Assembly: GCA_025963285.1 (NCBI GenBank)
Contig: JAOPUX010000020.1
Span: 1 to 64,000 of the forward strand
DNA length: 64,000 nt
Reading direction: 5' to 3'
Source of the DNA: Jatrophihabitans sp.
Lineage (GTDB): Bacteria; Actinomycetota; Actinomycetes; Mycobacteriales; Jatrophihabitantaceae
Shown: in pieces, positions 43,702-52,605 of the stretch
How positions within the stretch are numbered: position 1 is the stretch's first letter
How the letters are laid out: every line of letters starts with the position of its first letter
Made by a program: the position numbers and the translations under genes
The notes under the pieces: generated by a model
Told to the model about the DNA's origin: nothing
Databases searched by the model: none
The model's input: the letters and a program-made list of their open reading frames with translations, nothing else

Positions 43702-44930
43702 GCCGTCGACACGAGTGCGGGCGACCGGGCCGGATCCCACTCCACCACCACGGTCTTCATCGACCACACGGCTCCGAGCTGGGAGTCAGCGCTGACGAGC
43801 TGGTAGGAGGGGACGGCGTTGTGGAACTCCTCGAGGGCGACGGCCAGCACCACGCGTCCCAGCGCGGCGCCGATGCAGCGGTGCGGCCCCAGGCCGAAGG
43901 CCAGGTGCCGGTTGGTCTCGCGGTCGAGTTGGAGCTCGTCCGGGTCGCCGAACTCCTGAGGGTCCCGGTTGGCGAGCTGGCTCATGAAGTGCAGCCGGTC
44001 GCCGGCCTTGATCTGCGTGCCGGCGAGCTCGGTGTCCTGGATGGCGGCGCGCAGTGGGCCGACGGGCGCGAAGTAGCGGAGCGCCTCCTCGACCACGTCG
44101 GTGATCGGGGTGCTTTCGTCGCGGAGGCGATCCTGTAGCGCCGGGTGCTCGGCGAAGTGCCGGATGGTCTGGGAGGTGACGCTCTGGGTGGTGTCCAGCC
44201 CGCCCGCGACCATGGGCGGCAGCATCCCGACCAGGCGATCCTGTGGCACCGGCTCCCCGTCGACCGTTGCGTTGATCAGCTGGGTGGTGAGGTCGTCGCG
44301 GGGGTTCTCCCGGCGGCTCGTCACCTGATGCTCGCAGTAGGCGGCGAGCTCGTGGAGCGCCTCGGTCTGGATACGAAGGTTCTCCTCCGGCGTGCTGCCG
44401 GGGATGCCGTTGACCTGCAGCGTGACGAGCCGCTCCAGCAGCTCACGGTCCTCCAGGGGCCAGTCGACCAGGCTGAGGAACATCGAGCTGGCCAGCGGGC
44501 GGGCGTACTCGCTGACGACGTCGCAGCGCCCCGTCGGCGCGATGCCGGCCAGCAGGTCCTGGGCAGCCTTGCGCACCTGTTCCTCGAGCAGCCGCATCCG
44601 GCGCGGTGCGAAGAACGGGTTGAGCAGCCGGCGGTACTTCGTGTGCTCCGTGCCGTCCAGTTCATTGGGGATGAGCGGGTCGCGCCCGGCGATCTCCACC
44701 ATCTTGATGCCGCGGCTGGCGCTGTCGAAGGTCTCGGTCTCGACGAGGCCACGGCGCAGGTCGTCCGCACCCATCACGATCCAGTACCCGCCGTTGTGGT
44801 CGGACCAGACGACGGAGCCCTTCTCGGACCGCCACCCCCGGGCCGCCTCCTGTACCGCATCGATGCGCTGGTCGCCGAGGTTGTCGTAGTCGACTACGAG
44901 GTGCTCGGGCACGTGTGCCGGCCTGGTCAT
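43698..44930 (-). CDS. Cytochrome P450 (second of a tandem pair)
   Basis: This 410-residue soluble bacterial P450 has an I-helix AGGLDTTQS, the ExxR pair in EEALRY, and the heme loop FGLGPHRCIG with Cys352 as ligand. I chose the ATG at 44930 because AGGAG lies six bases upstream and the sequence then aligns end to end with the P450 just upstream. The two begin MTRPAHVPE and run colinear, so they are a tandem duplication. Electrons probably come from the [3Fe-4S] ferredoxin at 46208. A ring hydroxylation is likely. Confidence 0.93.
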   Translation of the reverse strand: MTRPAHVPEHLVVDYDNLGDQRIDAVQEAARGWRSEKGSVVWSDHNGGYWIVMGADDLRRGLVETETFDSASRGIKMVEIAGRDPLIPNELDGTEHTKYRRLLNPFFAPRRMRLLEEQVRKAAQDLLAGIAPTGRCDVVSEYARPLASSMFLSLVDWPLEDRELLERLVTLQVNGIPGSTPEENLRIQTEALHELAAYCEHQVTSRRENPRDDLTTQLINATVDGEPVPQDRLVGMLPPMVAGGLDTTQSVTSQTIRHFAEHPALQDRLRDESTPITDVVEEALRYFAPVGPLRAAIQDTELAGTQIKAGDRLHFMSQLANRDPQEFGDPDELQLDRETNRHLAFGLGPHRCIGAALGRVVLAVALEEFHNAVPSYQLVSADSQLGAVWSMKTVVVEWDPARSPALVSTA

Positions 44931-44944
44931 AGCTGTCTCCTGAG

Positions 44945-46180
44945 TCATGCGGTTTGCGTGAGGCTGGGGGAGCGGTCCGGATCCCACTCCACGATCACTG
45001 ACCTCATCGACCAGACGGCTCCGAGCTGGGAGTCGGAGTGGACGAGGTGATAGGTCGGAATGGCGAGGTGGAACTCCTCGATGGCCACCGCGAGGACCAC
45101 CCGCCCGAGGGCTGCGCCGATGCAGCGGTGCGGGCCGAGGCCGAAGCTGAGGTGCCGGTTCGACTCGCGGTCGAGGTGGAGCTCGGCCGGGTCGTCGAAC
45201 TCCGCGGGGTCGCGGTTGGCGAGCTGACTCATGAAGTGCAGCCGGTCGCCGGACTTGATGGAGACGCCGGCGAGTTCGGTGTCCTGGATGGCGGCGCGCA
45301 GCGGGCCGACCGGCGCCGCGTAGCGCAGGATCTCCTCGACGACACCGTGCAGGCGCGTGCCGTCCTCGCGCAGGTAGTCCTGCCGGCTGGGGTCCTCGGC
45401 GAAGAGCCGGATGGTCTGCGAGGTGACGCTCTGGGTGGTGTCCAGCCCGCCGGCCACCAGGGTCGGCATGATCCCCGCGACGAGGCGGGAGTCCGGGATG
45501 GGCTCTCCGTCGACCGTCGCATTGATCAGCTGGGTGGTGAGGTCGTCGCGGGGGTTCTCCCGGCGGCTCGTGATCTGGCGTTCGCAGTAGGCGGCGAGCT
45601 CGTGGAGCGCGTCGGTCTGGATGCGCTGGTTCTCCTCGGGGCTCTTGCCCGGCATGCCGTTGACCTGCAGGCTGACCAGCCGCTCCAGGATCTCGCGGTC
45701 CTCCAGCGGCCAGTCGACCAGGCTGAGGAACATCGAGCTGGCCAGCGGGCGGGCGTATTCGGTGACCACGTCGCAGCGCCCCTTCGGCGCGATGCCGGCC
45801 AGCAGGTCGCGGGCGACCTTGCGCACCTGCTCCTCCAGCACCCGCATCCGGCGCGGTGCGAAGAACGGATTGAGCACGCGGCGGTACTGGGTGTGCTCGG
45901 GCCCGTCCAACTCGATCGGCACCAGCACCTCGCGGTCCTCGATGTCGACGAGCTTGATACCGCGGCTGGCGCTGTTGAACGTCTCCGTCTCGATCAGCCC
46001 GCGTCGGAACTCGGCCGCCCCCAGCACCACCCAGTAGCCGCCGTTGTGATCGGTCCACACCACCGAGCCCTTGTCGGCTCGCCAACCGCGGGCCCGGGCG
46101 TGCATCTCGTCGATCTTCAGGTCGCCGAGGGTGTCGAAATCCACGACCAAGTCCTCGGGCACGTGCGCCGGTCTGGTCAA
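44945..46180 (-). CDS. Cytochrome P450 (first of a tandem pair)
   Basis: This 411-residue P450 is a close relative of the protein encoded directly downstream, with long identical stretches such as RPLASSMFLSLVDWPLEDRE. Its I-helix is AGGLDTTQS, its ExxR is EEILRY, and the heme loop FGLGPHRCIG places Cys353 as ligand. It follows the ferredoxin gene by 27 bp. The two P450s may act on successive positions or on different isomers. The sequence differences spread through the substrate-facing loops argue against pure redundancy. Confidence 0.94.
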   Translation of the reverse strand: MTRPAHVPEDLVVDFDTLGDLKIDEMHARARGWRADKGSVVWTDHNGGYWVVLGAAEFRRGLIETETFNSASRGIKLVDIEDREVLVPIELDGPEHTQYRRVLNPFFAPRRMRVLEEQVRKVARDLLAGIAPKGRCDVVTEYARPLASSMFLSLVDWPLEDREILERLVSLQVNGMPGKSPEENQRIQTDALHELAAYCERQITSRRENPRDDLTTQLINATVDGEPIPDSRLVAGIMPTLVAGGLDTTQSVTSQTIRLFAEDPSRQDYLREDGTRLHGVVEEILRYAAPVGPLRAAIQDTELAGVSIKSGDRLHFMSQLANRDPAEFDDPAELHLDRESNRHLSFGLGPHRCIGAALGRVVLAVAIEEFHLAIPTYHLVHSDSQLGAVWSMRSVIVEWDPDRSPSLTQTA

Positions 46181-46207
46181 CAGCTGCCTCCTACGGGAAC
46201 GGAACGT

Positions 46208-46399
46208 CTAGACGATCTCGATGGCTCGCTCCGGGCAGTTCGCCTCTGCCCGTCGAACGTGGTCCTCGTGTTCGGGCGCCACGTCGGCCACGACCACGAA
46301 GGCCTTGCCCGCGACATCGTCGAAGTCGAAGGTCTCCGGGCTGTGCGTCAGGCAGACAGCGTGCCCCTGGCACTTGGTGGAGTCGATCGTCACGCGCAC
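46208..46399 (-). CDS. [3Fe-4S]-type ferredoxin for the P450s
   Basis: This small protein of 63 residues has a Cys-x5-Cys pattern (KCQGHAVC) and a distant cysteine in ANCPERAIEI, the arrangement of single-cluster [3Fe-4S] ferredoxins that serve actinobacterial P450s. The GTG at 46399 has GAGGAG about nine bases upstream and avoids overlapping the SDR stop; a GTG at 46432 is an alternative. It lies 27 bp upstream of the first P450. No ferredoxin reductase gene is in the window. Confidence 0.9.
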   Translation of the reverse strand: MRVTIDSTKCQGHAVCLTHSPETFDFDDVAGKAFVVVADVAPEHEDHVRRAEANCPERAIEIV

Positions 46400-46412
46400 A
46401 GTGGGGCTCTCC

Positions 46413-47279
46413 TCACCAGTTGGTCCGGCCACGGTCGATCGGCAGCTGGATGCCGGTGACGTGCCGCGCCTCGTCGGAGGCGAGCCAGGCGATGGCGGCG
46501 GCGATGTCCTCGGACTCGCTGATCTGGTCGGGCCAGGTCGAGCCGTACATGGACGAGTACTCCGCCTGCCCCTGCAGCAGCGAGTGCAGCTCGTTGACCT
46601 TCAGGCCGGTGTCGACACCCCAGGGGTGCACGGTGTTGACCCGGATGCGGTACGGCGCGAGTTCGTTGGCCAGCACCTTCGCCAGCCCGACGACACCGTG
46701 CTTTGCCGCGGAGTAGTCGGCCAGGTAAGGAAGCCCGCGCAGGCCGGCCACCGAGCTGGTGAAGACGATGGACCCGCCGGTGCCCTGCTCGAGGAGGATC
46801 GGCACCGCAGCCTTGACGGTGTGGAACGCCCCGGTCAGGTTGATGTCGATCGTGTCCCGCCAGTGCTCGGCGTCGATCTCCCAGGTGAGGGCGGCGCTCG
46901 TCATGCCCGCGTTGGCCACGACGACGTCCAGGCGACCCAGCTCGGAGACGGCGCCGTCGAGCACCTTGGCGAGGGCGCCGAAGTCGCGGACGTCCACGGG
47001 GCTGGCGACCACCCGTCGGCCGAGCGCCTCGACCTCGTGGGCCACCTCCTCGAGCTCGGCCACGGTCGCGCCGGGGTAGCTGGTGGTCGGCAGGTCCTGG
47101 CAGATGTCGACGGCGACGATGTCGGCGCCCTCGGCGGCGAAGCGGAGCACCTCGGCCCGGCCCTGCCCGCGTGCGGCGCCGGTGACGAAGGCGACCTTGC
47201 CGGTGTAGCGAGCCGCGTTCGGTGCCGCGGGCAGGGGAGCCGGCGGGATGTCGCCGCGGGAGCGGTAGTCGGTGGCCAT
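46413..47279 (-). CDS. Mycofactocin-type short-chain dehydrogenase
   Basis: This 288-residue SDR opens its Rossmann fold with VAFVTGAARGQGRAEVLRFA and DIVAVDICQ, the pattern of the mycofactocin-coupled SDR group (TIGR03971-like), which keep a bound NAD. The active site is YSAAKHG. The ATG at 47279 overlaps the upstream stop as ATGA. It probably oxidises the alcohol made by the P450s to a ketone, which would give the substrate for Baeyer-Villiger oxidation. The link is inferred from gene order. Confidence 0.88.
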   Translation of the reverse strand: MATDYRSRGDIPPAPLPAAPNAARYTGKVAFVTGAARGQGRAEVLRFAAEGADIVAVDICQDLPTTSYPGATVAELEEVAHEVEALGRRVVASPVDVRDFGALAKVLDGAVSELGRLDVVVANAGMTSAALTWEIDAEHWRDTIDINLTGAFHTVKAAVPILLEQGTGGSIVFTSSVAGLRGLPYLADYSAAKHGVVGLAKVLANELAPYRIRVNTVHPWGVDTGLKVNELHSLLQGQAEYSSMYGSTWPDQISESEDIAAAIAWLASDEARHVTGIQLPIDRGRTNW

Positions 47280-47788
47280 CAGCCGACCCGTACGAAGTGG
47301 CGAGTGCGGTTGATGACCCCGTTGGTGTGCAGGACGGTGGCGAAGTACCGGTTCCCGTCCTCGGAGAGGCGTCGCATCATCACGTACTCGGCGATGCCGC
47401 TGTCCTGGTTCTTGGTGACCCGATAGTGCGTCCGCTCGTCGACGTAGACCGAGCGGACCAGGCCGTACGCGGTACCCGGCATGAAGCTGGCCGGCGACTT
47501 CACCAGCTCGCGGTGCCGGGCCAGGTCGGCCTCGAGGCCGGCTTCGGAGACGTCGCGCACCTCGCGCACCAGGTACGGCACCCACTCCGGGGAGTCGTAC
47601 CGGGAGTTGTAGCCCATCACCACAGTCGGGTGGCTGCCGTAGAGCACCTCGTAGTCCTGGACGTCGCCGTCGAGGCGGATCGTGATGATCTCCTCGCCGA
47701 CCTCGTCCGGGACGTAGCTCTGAGTTGACGGGTCCCAGACGTTCGAGAGGCCCGTGTCGATCTTCCAGACGCCGGCGAAGGACGGCAT
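47279..47788 (-). CDS. Lipocalin-like hypothetical protein
   Basis: This 169-residue soluble protein has alternating beta-strand sequence (SFAGVWKIDTGLSNVWD, EEIITIRLDGDVQDYEVLYG, VRSVYVDERTHYRVTK), suggesting a calycin/lipocalin-like barrel. No catalytic motif is seen. The ATG at 47788 has GAAGGAA upstream and is preferred over the longer frame. It lies between livF and the SDR gene inside the catabolic operon, so it may bind the substrate or an intermediate. I do not recognise a named family. Confidence 0.7.
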   Translation of the reverse strand: MPSFAGVWKIDTGLSNVWDPSTQSYVPDEVGEEIITIRLDGDVQDYEVLYGSHPTVVMGYNSRYDSPEWVPYLVREVRDVSEAGLEADLARHRELVKSPASFMPGTAYGLVRSVYVDERTHYRVTKNQDSGIAEYVMMRRLSEDGNRYFATVLHTNGVINRTRHFVRVG

Positions 47789-47810
47789 GTCGGTTCCTTC
47801 CTGTACAGGT

Positions 47811-48569
47811 TCAGCTGGCCGGGCGGGGGGCCGTGCGGCCGAAGTAGGCATCCTTGATGATGTCGAGGTCATCGAGCTCGGAGACCGGACCGTCCATCAC
47901 GACCCGTCCGATGTCGAGCACGGTGACGTGGTCGGCGACGCTCACGGCCGCCTCGACGGCCTGCTCGACGAGCAGTACCGCTAGCCCCGAGCTCTTCAGC
48001 TTGTCGACGCTCTCCATCACCTCGAGGACGATGGCCGGGGCGAGGCCGGCGGAAGGCTCGTCGAGCATGAGCACCTTGGGGTGACCCATCAGCGCCTGGC
48101 CGATGGCGACCATCTGCTGCTGGCCGCCGGAGAGCTGCCCTGCCTGGGTGGAGGCCCTCCCGCGCAGTGCGGGGAAGAGCTCGTAGATCTCGTCGAGGGA
48201 GTCCTTGAGCTTGCGGCGGCCGACGTGCAGTGAGTAGCCGCCGAGCATCAGGTTGGCCTCGACCGTGCGGCGCTTGAAGATCCGCTTGTTCTCCTGCACG
48301 ACGCCCAGACCGGCCTTGATCCGCTTGTGCGATGCCAGCCCGGCGATGTCCTCGCCGGCCAGCCGCACCGTGCCGCCGTGCAGCTTGTTCAGCCCGGCGA
48401 TGGCGCGCAGGGTGGTGGACTTGCCGGCCCCGTTGCGGCCTAGCAGCGCGGTTACCTGGCCGGGCAGCACGTCGAAGGAGACGTCCCACACCACGCGTAG
48501 GTCGCCGTAGCCGGTGACCAGGTTGCGCACGCTCAGCAGCGGCTCGCTGCTCACGGGCTGCTCAGTCAT
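47811..48569 (-). CDS. livF: LivF-type ABC transporter ATP-binding protein
   Basis: This 252-residue ATPase has Walker A LLGRNGAGKST, signature LSGGQQQMVAIGQAL and Walker B VLMLDEPSAGLAP, the LivF pattern. It overlaps the end of the livM-livG fusion by 8 bp. It completes a Liv-type importer that has no binding-protein gene in its own operon. The orphan binding proteins at 29473 and 60259 are the likely partners. Confidence 0.93.
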   Translation of the reverse strand: MTEQPVSSEPLLSVRNLVTGYGDLRVVWDVSFDVLPGQVTALLGRNGAGKSTTLRAIAGLNKLHGGTVRLAGEDIAGLASHKRIKAGLGVVQENKRIFKRRTVEANLMLGGYSLHVGRRKLKDSLDEIYELFPALRGRASTQAGQLSGGQQQMVAIGQALMGHPKVLMLDEPSAGLAPAIVLEVMESVDKLKSSGLAVLLVEQAVEAAVSVADHVTVLDIGRVVMDGPVSELDDLDIIKDAYFGRTAPRPAS

Positions 48570-50388
48570 CCTTACCTCCGTCGATTCCGGCGGTGCTGAG
48601 CAGCGAGTCAGCCGCAGGCACCTTCATGCCGAGGTACTCGGTCATCACATCGGGGTGGACCTCGATCTCGGCGGGGGTGCCGGAGGCCAGGATCGATCCG
48701 CGGGCCAGCACGTAGATCTGGTCGGCGAGGGAGAGGACGAGCCGGAAGTTGTGCTCGACGAGCACCACCGTGCCGCCGCTCGCGGCGATGCGGCGGATCA
48801 GGTCGGCCAGCCGCTCCACCTCGTCCTCGTCCAGCCCGGAGGCCGCCTCGTCCAGCAGCAGCACCTTCGGGCTCGAGACGAGGGAGCGGGCCACTTCGAG
48901 CAGTCGCCGGGTGCCGAGCGGCAGCGAGGCAGCCTCGTCGTTCTCCAGCTCCTCCAGCCCGACGAGCGCGAGCACGCGGCGCGCCTCCTCGATGTCGATG
49001 CTCCGTGCGCGGCGGTACCCGGGTAGCCGGAAGACGGCGGAGAGGAACGAGGTGTGCTTGGTGGCGTAGTGCCCGGAGCGCACCGCCTCGGCCACGGTGA
49101 TGCCCTCGGGGATCGACGGCGTCTGGAAGGTTCGGGCGACACCGGCCCGCGCAACCTTGTACGGGACGTGCGGGCTCGGCCGGTCGCCGAGGCGGATCGC
49201 GCCGCCATCGAGGCGGTAGTAGCCGCAGATCATGTTGAGCAGCGTGGTCTTGCCCGAGCCGTTGGGGCCGATGAGCGCGGTTACCTGCCCGGGCTTCGCC
49301 TCCAGGGAGACGTCCTGCAGCACCTTGTTGCCGCCGAAGGCCTTCACGAGATGATCGACGCTGAGCGTCGCGCCCTCGATCGAGGGCAGCTGCTCGCCGA
49401 CGTAGGTCGTGATCGGTGGCCGCGGGAGCCAGCGCCGCTCGACCCGCACCCAGAGCGAGCGGATCAGCCCCGCGAGCCCGAGTGAGAGGACGACACCGCC
49501 GATGAGCAGCAACGCACCGTAGATGACCAGCGCGTACTTCTGGAACGAGGTCGACTCCAGCGGGCCCAGCTGCAGGATGGTGGCACCGACGACGGCCCCG
49601 TAGACGCTGGCCGAGCCGCCGAGGATCGAGGCGGCCAGGATCGAGACCACCAGGTCGAAGCCGAAGGAGTCCGGCGAGAGGTAGTGGTCGAGGTTGGCGA
49701 ACAGGCAGCCGGCGATCCCGGCGGGAAGCGCGCCGATGGCGTACGCGGAGAGCTTCATCCGGAACACCGAGATACCCATCGACGAGGCCAGCACCGGGCT
49801 CTCGCGCAGCACCCGGAAGGCGGTGCCGTGCCGGGAGGTCACGAGGTTGCGCAGCACCAGCAGCCACAGGGCGGTCAGCACCGTCACCGCGATGTAGAAG
49901 CTCCGCGGACTCAGCTGCGAGCCGAAGAGCGAGGCGGGTGCGATGCCGGCGAGGCCGAGCGTGCCGCCGGTCTGGGTGCTGAAGATGTTGAGGAAGTCCG
50001 GTACGAGCAGCACCAGGAAGAACGACACCATGCCGAGCGACCAGCTGCCCAGCCGCAGGCCGGGGATGCCGGTGATCAGGCCGATCACCAGGGCCGCGGC
50101 CGCAGAGGCGATGAGCTGCACCAGCAGATCGGTGTGGCCGTGTGCCCCGAGGTAGCCGCTGACATAGGCGCCGCCGGCGTAGACCGCCGCCTGGCCGAGT
50201 GCCAGCTCGCCGGCATAGCCGAGGCTCAGGTTCAGCCCGCTGACGAGAAGGGTGAGGATGCAGACCAGGATCACCTGGCGCTGCACGGTGACCTGGATCC
50301 CGAGGTAAGGGAAGAGGATCACCACGACAGCGGCTACGAGCGGCGCGGCCCAGGTCGGGATGCGCTGGAGCAGTTGGCGGACATCCAT
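48562..50388 (-). CDS. Fused LivM-LivG ABC transporter protein
   Basis: This 608-residue protein joins a LivM permease (residues 1 to about 330; GLNLSLGYAGELALGQAAVY) with a LivG ATPase (from about 345). The ATPase has Walker A GPNGSGKTT near 375. Its signature loop reads LPLGTRRLLEVARSL, a departure from the usual LSxGQ. Walker B is VLLLDEAASGLD, with DEA instead of DEP. The changes are not obviously inactivating. It follows livH by 3 bp. Confidence 0.92.
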   Translation of the reverse strand: MDVRQLLQRIPTWAAPLVAAVVVILFPYLGIQVTVQRQVILVCILTLLVSGLNLSLGYAGELALGQAAVYAGGAYVSGYLGAHGHTDLLVQLIASAAAALVIGLITGIPGLRLGSWSLGMVSFFLVLLVPDFLNIFSTQTGGTLGLAGIAPASLFGSQLSPRSFYIAVTVLTALWLLVLRNLVTSRHGTAFRVLRESPVLASSMGISVFRMKLSAYAIGALPAGIAGCLFANLDHYLSPDSFGFDLVVSILAASILGGSASVYGAVVGATILQLGPLESTSFQKYALVIYGALLLIGGVVLSLGLAGLIRSLWVRVERRWLPRPPITTYVGEQLPSIEGATLSVDHLVKAFGGNKVLQDVSLEAKPGQVTALIGPNGSGKTTLLNMICGYYRLDGGAIRLGDRPSPHVPYKVARAGVARTFQTPSIPEGITVAEAVRSGHYATKHTSFLSAVFRLPGYRRARSIDIEEARRVLALVGLEELENDEAASLPLGTRRLLEVARSLVSSPKVLLLDEAASGLDEDEVERLADLIRRIAASGGTVVLVEHNFRLVLSLADQIYVLARGSILASGTPAEIEVHPDVMTEYLGMKVPAADSLLSTAGIDGGKDD

Positions 50389-50391
50389 GGG

Positions 50392-51249
50392 TCAGACCAC
50401 CCGTTCCCGTGCGTGACCGAAGAGCCCGGTCGGGCGAAGAAGCATGACCGCGAGCAGCGCGGTGAAGACCATCAGGTTGGAGTACGACTCGCCGAGGTAG
50501 CGGCCGCTCTCGGACTCGATGAGCCCCACCGTGATGCCGCCGATGAGGGCGCCCGGGCCGCTGCCGAAGCCGCCGATGGCCATGGCCACGAAGCCCTTCA
50601 GGGCCAGGGACGAACCGAGCGAGACGACCGCGAAGGTCTCGGGGCCGACCACGGGGCCGAGCAGGCCGGCCAGCGCACCGGAGACGGCGAAGGCGCCGAT
50701 GGCCATGGCGCGCACGTTGATGCCGCGCATGAGGGCGGCCTCGCGATCCTCGGAGACGGCCAGCATGGCGATGCCGAGCATCGTGCCGCGGCTGACCGCT
50801 ACGAAGATCGCCGCGAACACGACGAGGGCGCCCATCAGCATCAGCTCGACGGGGAACACCCGGCCGCCGAACACCGAGAGGACCTTCTCCGAGCCGAAGA
50901 ACGGCACCTGCAGCGGCTGGCCACCCCAGATCAGCTGGGTGACGCCTTCGAGGAGGGTCAGGAAGCCGACCGTGGTGACGAGTTGCCCCTCCGTGCCGCG
51001 CACCGGCCGGATGGCGATCCGCTCCTCGACCACGGCAACGGCGGCCACGATCACCGCACAGAGCAGGAAGACCAGGACGGTCGGCAGCTTGAGCGTCACC
51101 GTCGCCCAGAAGGCGATGAAGGTGCCGAGGGTCAGCAGCTGCGCGTGGGCGAAGTTGAAGACGTTGGAGGTGACGAAGACGATGTTGTAGCCGAGGGCGA
51201 CAAGACCGTAGATGGCGCCCAGCGTCAGCCCGGACCAGATGACCGTCAT
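50392..51249 (-). CDS. livH: LivH-type ABC transporter permease
   Basis: This 285-residue integral membrane permease has the family segment VFNFAHAQLLTLGTFIAFWAT near the start and GPLVG-type helices in the C-terminal half. It is the first gene of the nine-gene minus-strand operon. Its start is 135 bp from one palindromic operator and 232 bp from another. Confidence 0.93.
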   Translation of the reverse strand: MTVIWSGLTLGAIYGLVALGYNIVFVTSNVFNFAHAQLLTLGTFIAFWATVTLKLPTVLVFLLCAVIVAAVAVVEERIAIRPVRGTEGQLVTTVGFLTLLEGVTQLIWGGQPLQVPFFGSEKVLSVFGGRVFPVELMLMGALVVFAAIFVAVSRGTMLGIAMLAVSEDREAALMRGINVRAMAIGAFAVSGALAGLLGPVVGPETFAVVSLGSSLALKGFVAMAIGGFGSGPGALIGGITVGLIESESGRYLGESYSNLMVFTALLAVMLLRPTGLFGHARERVV

Positions 51250-51383
51250 CGCGGGAGGCCAACCGATCCGGTCAGCCGGTCGGCGGCAGGCGCCGGCACG
51301 TTGCGCAGGGGATGGGGGCGCAGAGACACTGCCGTGGTCCCTTTCCGTCGATTGCGTGATACTCGGTCTGCGGTGTTCTTGAG

Positions 51384-51399
51384 GCTACCGGCCGGCCGG
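51384..51399. promoter_or_regulatory. Palindromic operator, copy 6
   Basis: GCTACCGGCCGGCCGG, read on the minus strand as CCGGCCGGCCGGTAGC, matches the common form at 14 of 16 positions. It lies 135 bp upstream of the livH start. Confidence 0.7.
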
Positions 51400-51480
51400 T
51401 TGTTGTGAAGAGCTGAATTTCTGGCGTAGCCCGCGCCGACACAGCGCTCCGGCGCCGACCGATGGAGAGTGTCGGGTCAT

Positions 51481-51496
51481 CCGACCGGCCGGTAGG
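51481..51496. promoter_or_regulatory. Palindromic operator, copy 7
   Basis: An exact CCGACCGGCCGGTAGG stands near the middle of the livH/SDR divergent region, 232 bp from livH and about 320 bp from the SDR start. Confidence 0.8.
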
Positions 51497-51772
51497 AGGC
51501 TATGGCCATTTCCTGCATTCGTCCAGGCTTTCTTCGTTCGCGGTTCCGGGAGTCGTAGCCGCGGTGGTTGAGGATCGCGTGGCCGTGTCGCCGACGACCA
51601 GGTCCTGCCGCCGCCTTCGAGCCACCGGCAAGCCACCGGAAACGCGGGGCATAGACCCGCCCTGCGGCCTCGGCGAGGCTGACCGTCAAGGGTCGGGTTC
51701 GGTGGGCGCCGGGGCGCACCCCCGGGGCGGGGGCCGGCGGCACGAGCAGAGAATCTGTGTATAGACGGTGAA

Positions 51773-51788
51773 CCGACCGGCCGGTAGG
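51773..51788. promoter_or_regulatory. Palindromic operator, copy 8
   Basis: An exact CCGACCGGCCGGTAGG lies 31 bp upstream of the SDR start codon at 51820, close enough to block transcription from that promoter. Confidence 0.85.
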
Positions 51789-51819
51789 GTGCCTCGGGTC
51801 GAAGGGTGCCTAATCAGCC

Positions 51820-52605
51820 ATGATGAACAAGACGGACCACGCCGGCTCGGACGAGCCGGGCCAAGGGCGCTCGGCGCACGGCATGCGGATCTGGGTCACC
51901 GGAGCCAGCCGCGGGCTGGGACGGGCGATCGCCGCTGATCTGAGCGAAGCGGGCGCCTCCCTGGCCCTCACCGCGCGCAGCACCGGGGCTCTCGAGCAGA
52001 TCGCGGCCGAGTGCGCGCTGCCCCCACTGCTGGTGCCCGGTTCGGTGGCCGATGCCGAGGAGGTGACGGCGATGGCGGCGGCGATCCAACAGGAGTGGGG
52101 TGGCCTGGACGCGGTGGTGCACTGCGCCGGGATCAGCCCCGTCTTCCGCAGCGGCGACCAGCTCGACATCGACACCTGGCGCGAGATCATCGACGTCAAC
52201 CTCACCGGCACGTTCCTGGTCTGCCAGGCCGCCGCCACCCTGATGAGCGGTGGGGGCTCGATCGTCACGCTGTCGAGCGTGCATGCGCGCAGCGGCGCCG
52301 CCCGCCTCGCCGCCTACAGCGCGACGAAGGGTGGGGTCGAGTCGCTGACCCGTGCCCTGGCCCTCGACTGGGCTGCCCGCGGCATCCGGGTCAACTGCAT
52401 CGCTCCCGGGTACTTCGAGACGGACATGACCGAGGAGCTGCGCGGCAGCGAGCGCCAGCACCGCCGGCTCCTGGCCCACATCCCGGTAGGGCAGTTCGGG
52501 GTGCCCGCGCAGATCGTCGACGTGGTCCGGCTGCTCGTCGGCCCCGGGGGCTCGTACCTCACCGGCGCGGTACTGCCGGTGGACGGCGGCTGGACGGCAA
52601 CGTGA
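51820..52605 (+). CDS. Short-chain dehydrogenase/reductase
   Basis: This 261-residue classical SDR has the cofactor motif TGASRGLG near 25, VVHCAGIS, the serine in TLSSVHARSG, YSATKGG as the active-site tyrosine-lysine, and IAPGYFETDMT. It is similar to 3-oxoacyl-ACP reductase-like SDRs. It begins the plus-strand operon with an acyl-CoA synthetase, a cyclase-family protein and another SDR. Two ATGs in a row (51820 and 51823) are possible starts. Confidence 0.9.
   Translation: MMNKTDHAGSDEPGQGRSAHGMRIWVTGASRGLGRAIAADLSEAGASLALTARSTGALEQIAAECALPPLLVPGSVADAEEVTAMAAAIQQEWGGLDAVVHCAGISPVFRSGDQLDIDTWREIIDVNLTGTFLVCQAAATLMSGGGSIVTLSSVHARSGAARLAAYSATKGGVESLTRALALDWAARGIRVNCIAPGYFETDMTEELRGSERQHRRLLAHIPVGQFGVPAQIVDVVRLLVGPGGSYLTGAVLPVDGGWTAT

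Larger units (their letters stand above)
51250..51819. other. 570-bp divergent control region with three operators
   Basis: This is the largest gap in the window. It lies between the livH operon (-) and the SDR/ligase operon (+). No open frame here looks coding. It contains three copies of the palindrome (51384, 51481 and 51773), so both promoters are probably controlled by one regulator. The rest is GC-rich leader sequence without a clear riboswitch or small RNA. Confidence 0.7.

Noticed and set aside
48608..51262. A long minus-strand frame of 884 codons overlapping livH and livM-G out of frame
   Set aside because: It is Arg-rich and without domains; the other minus frame contains the real Liv proteins.
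49684..51408. A 574-codon open frame on the + strand opposite the livH and livM-G genes
   Set aside because: The translation is an Arg/Glu/Asp/His-rich low-complexity shadow, while the minus strand encodes clear membrane and ATPase domains.
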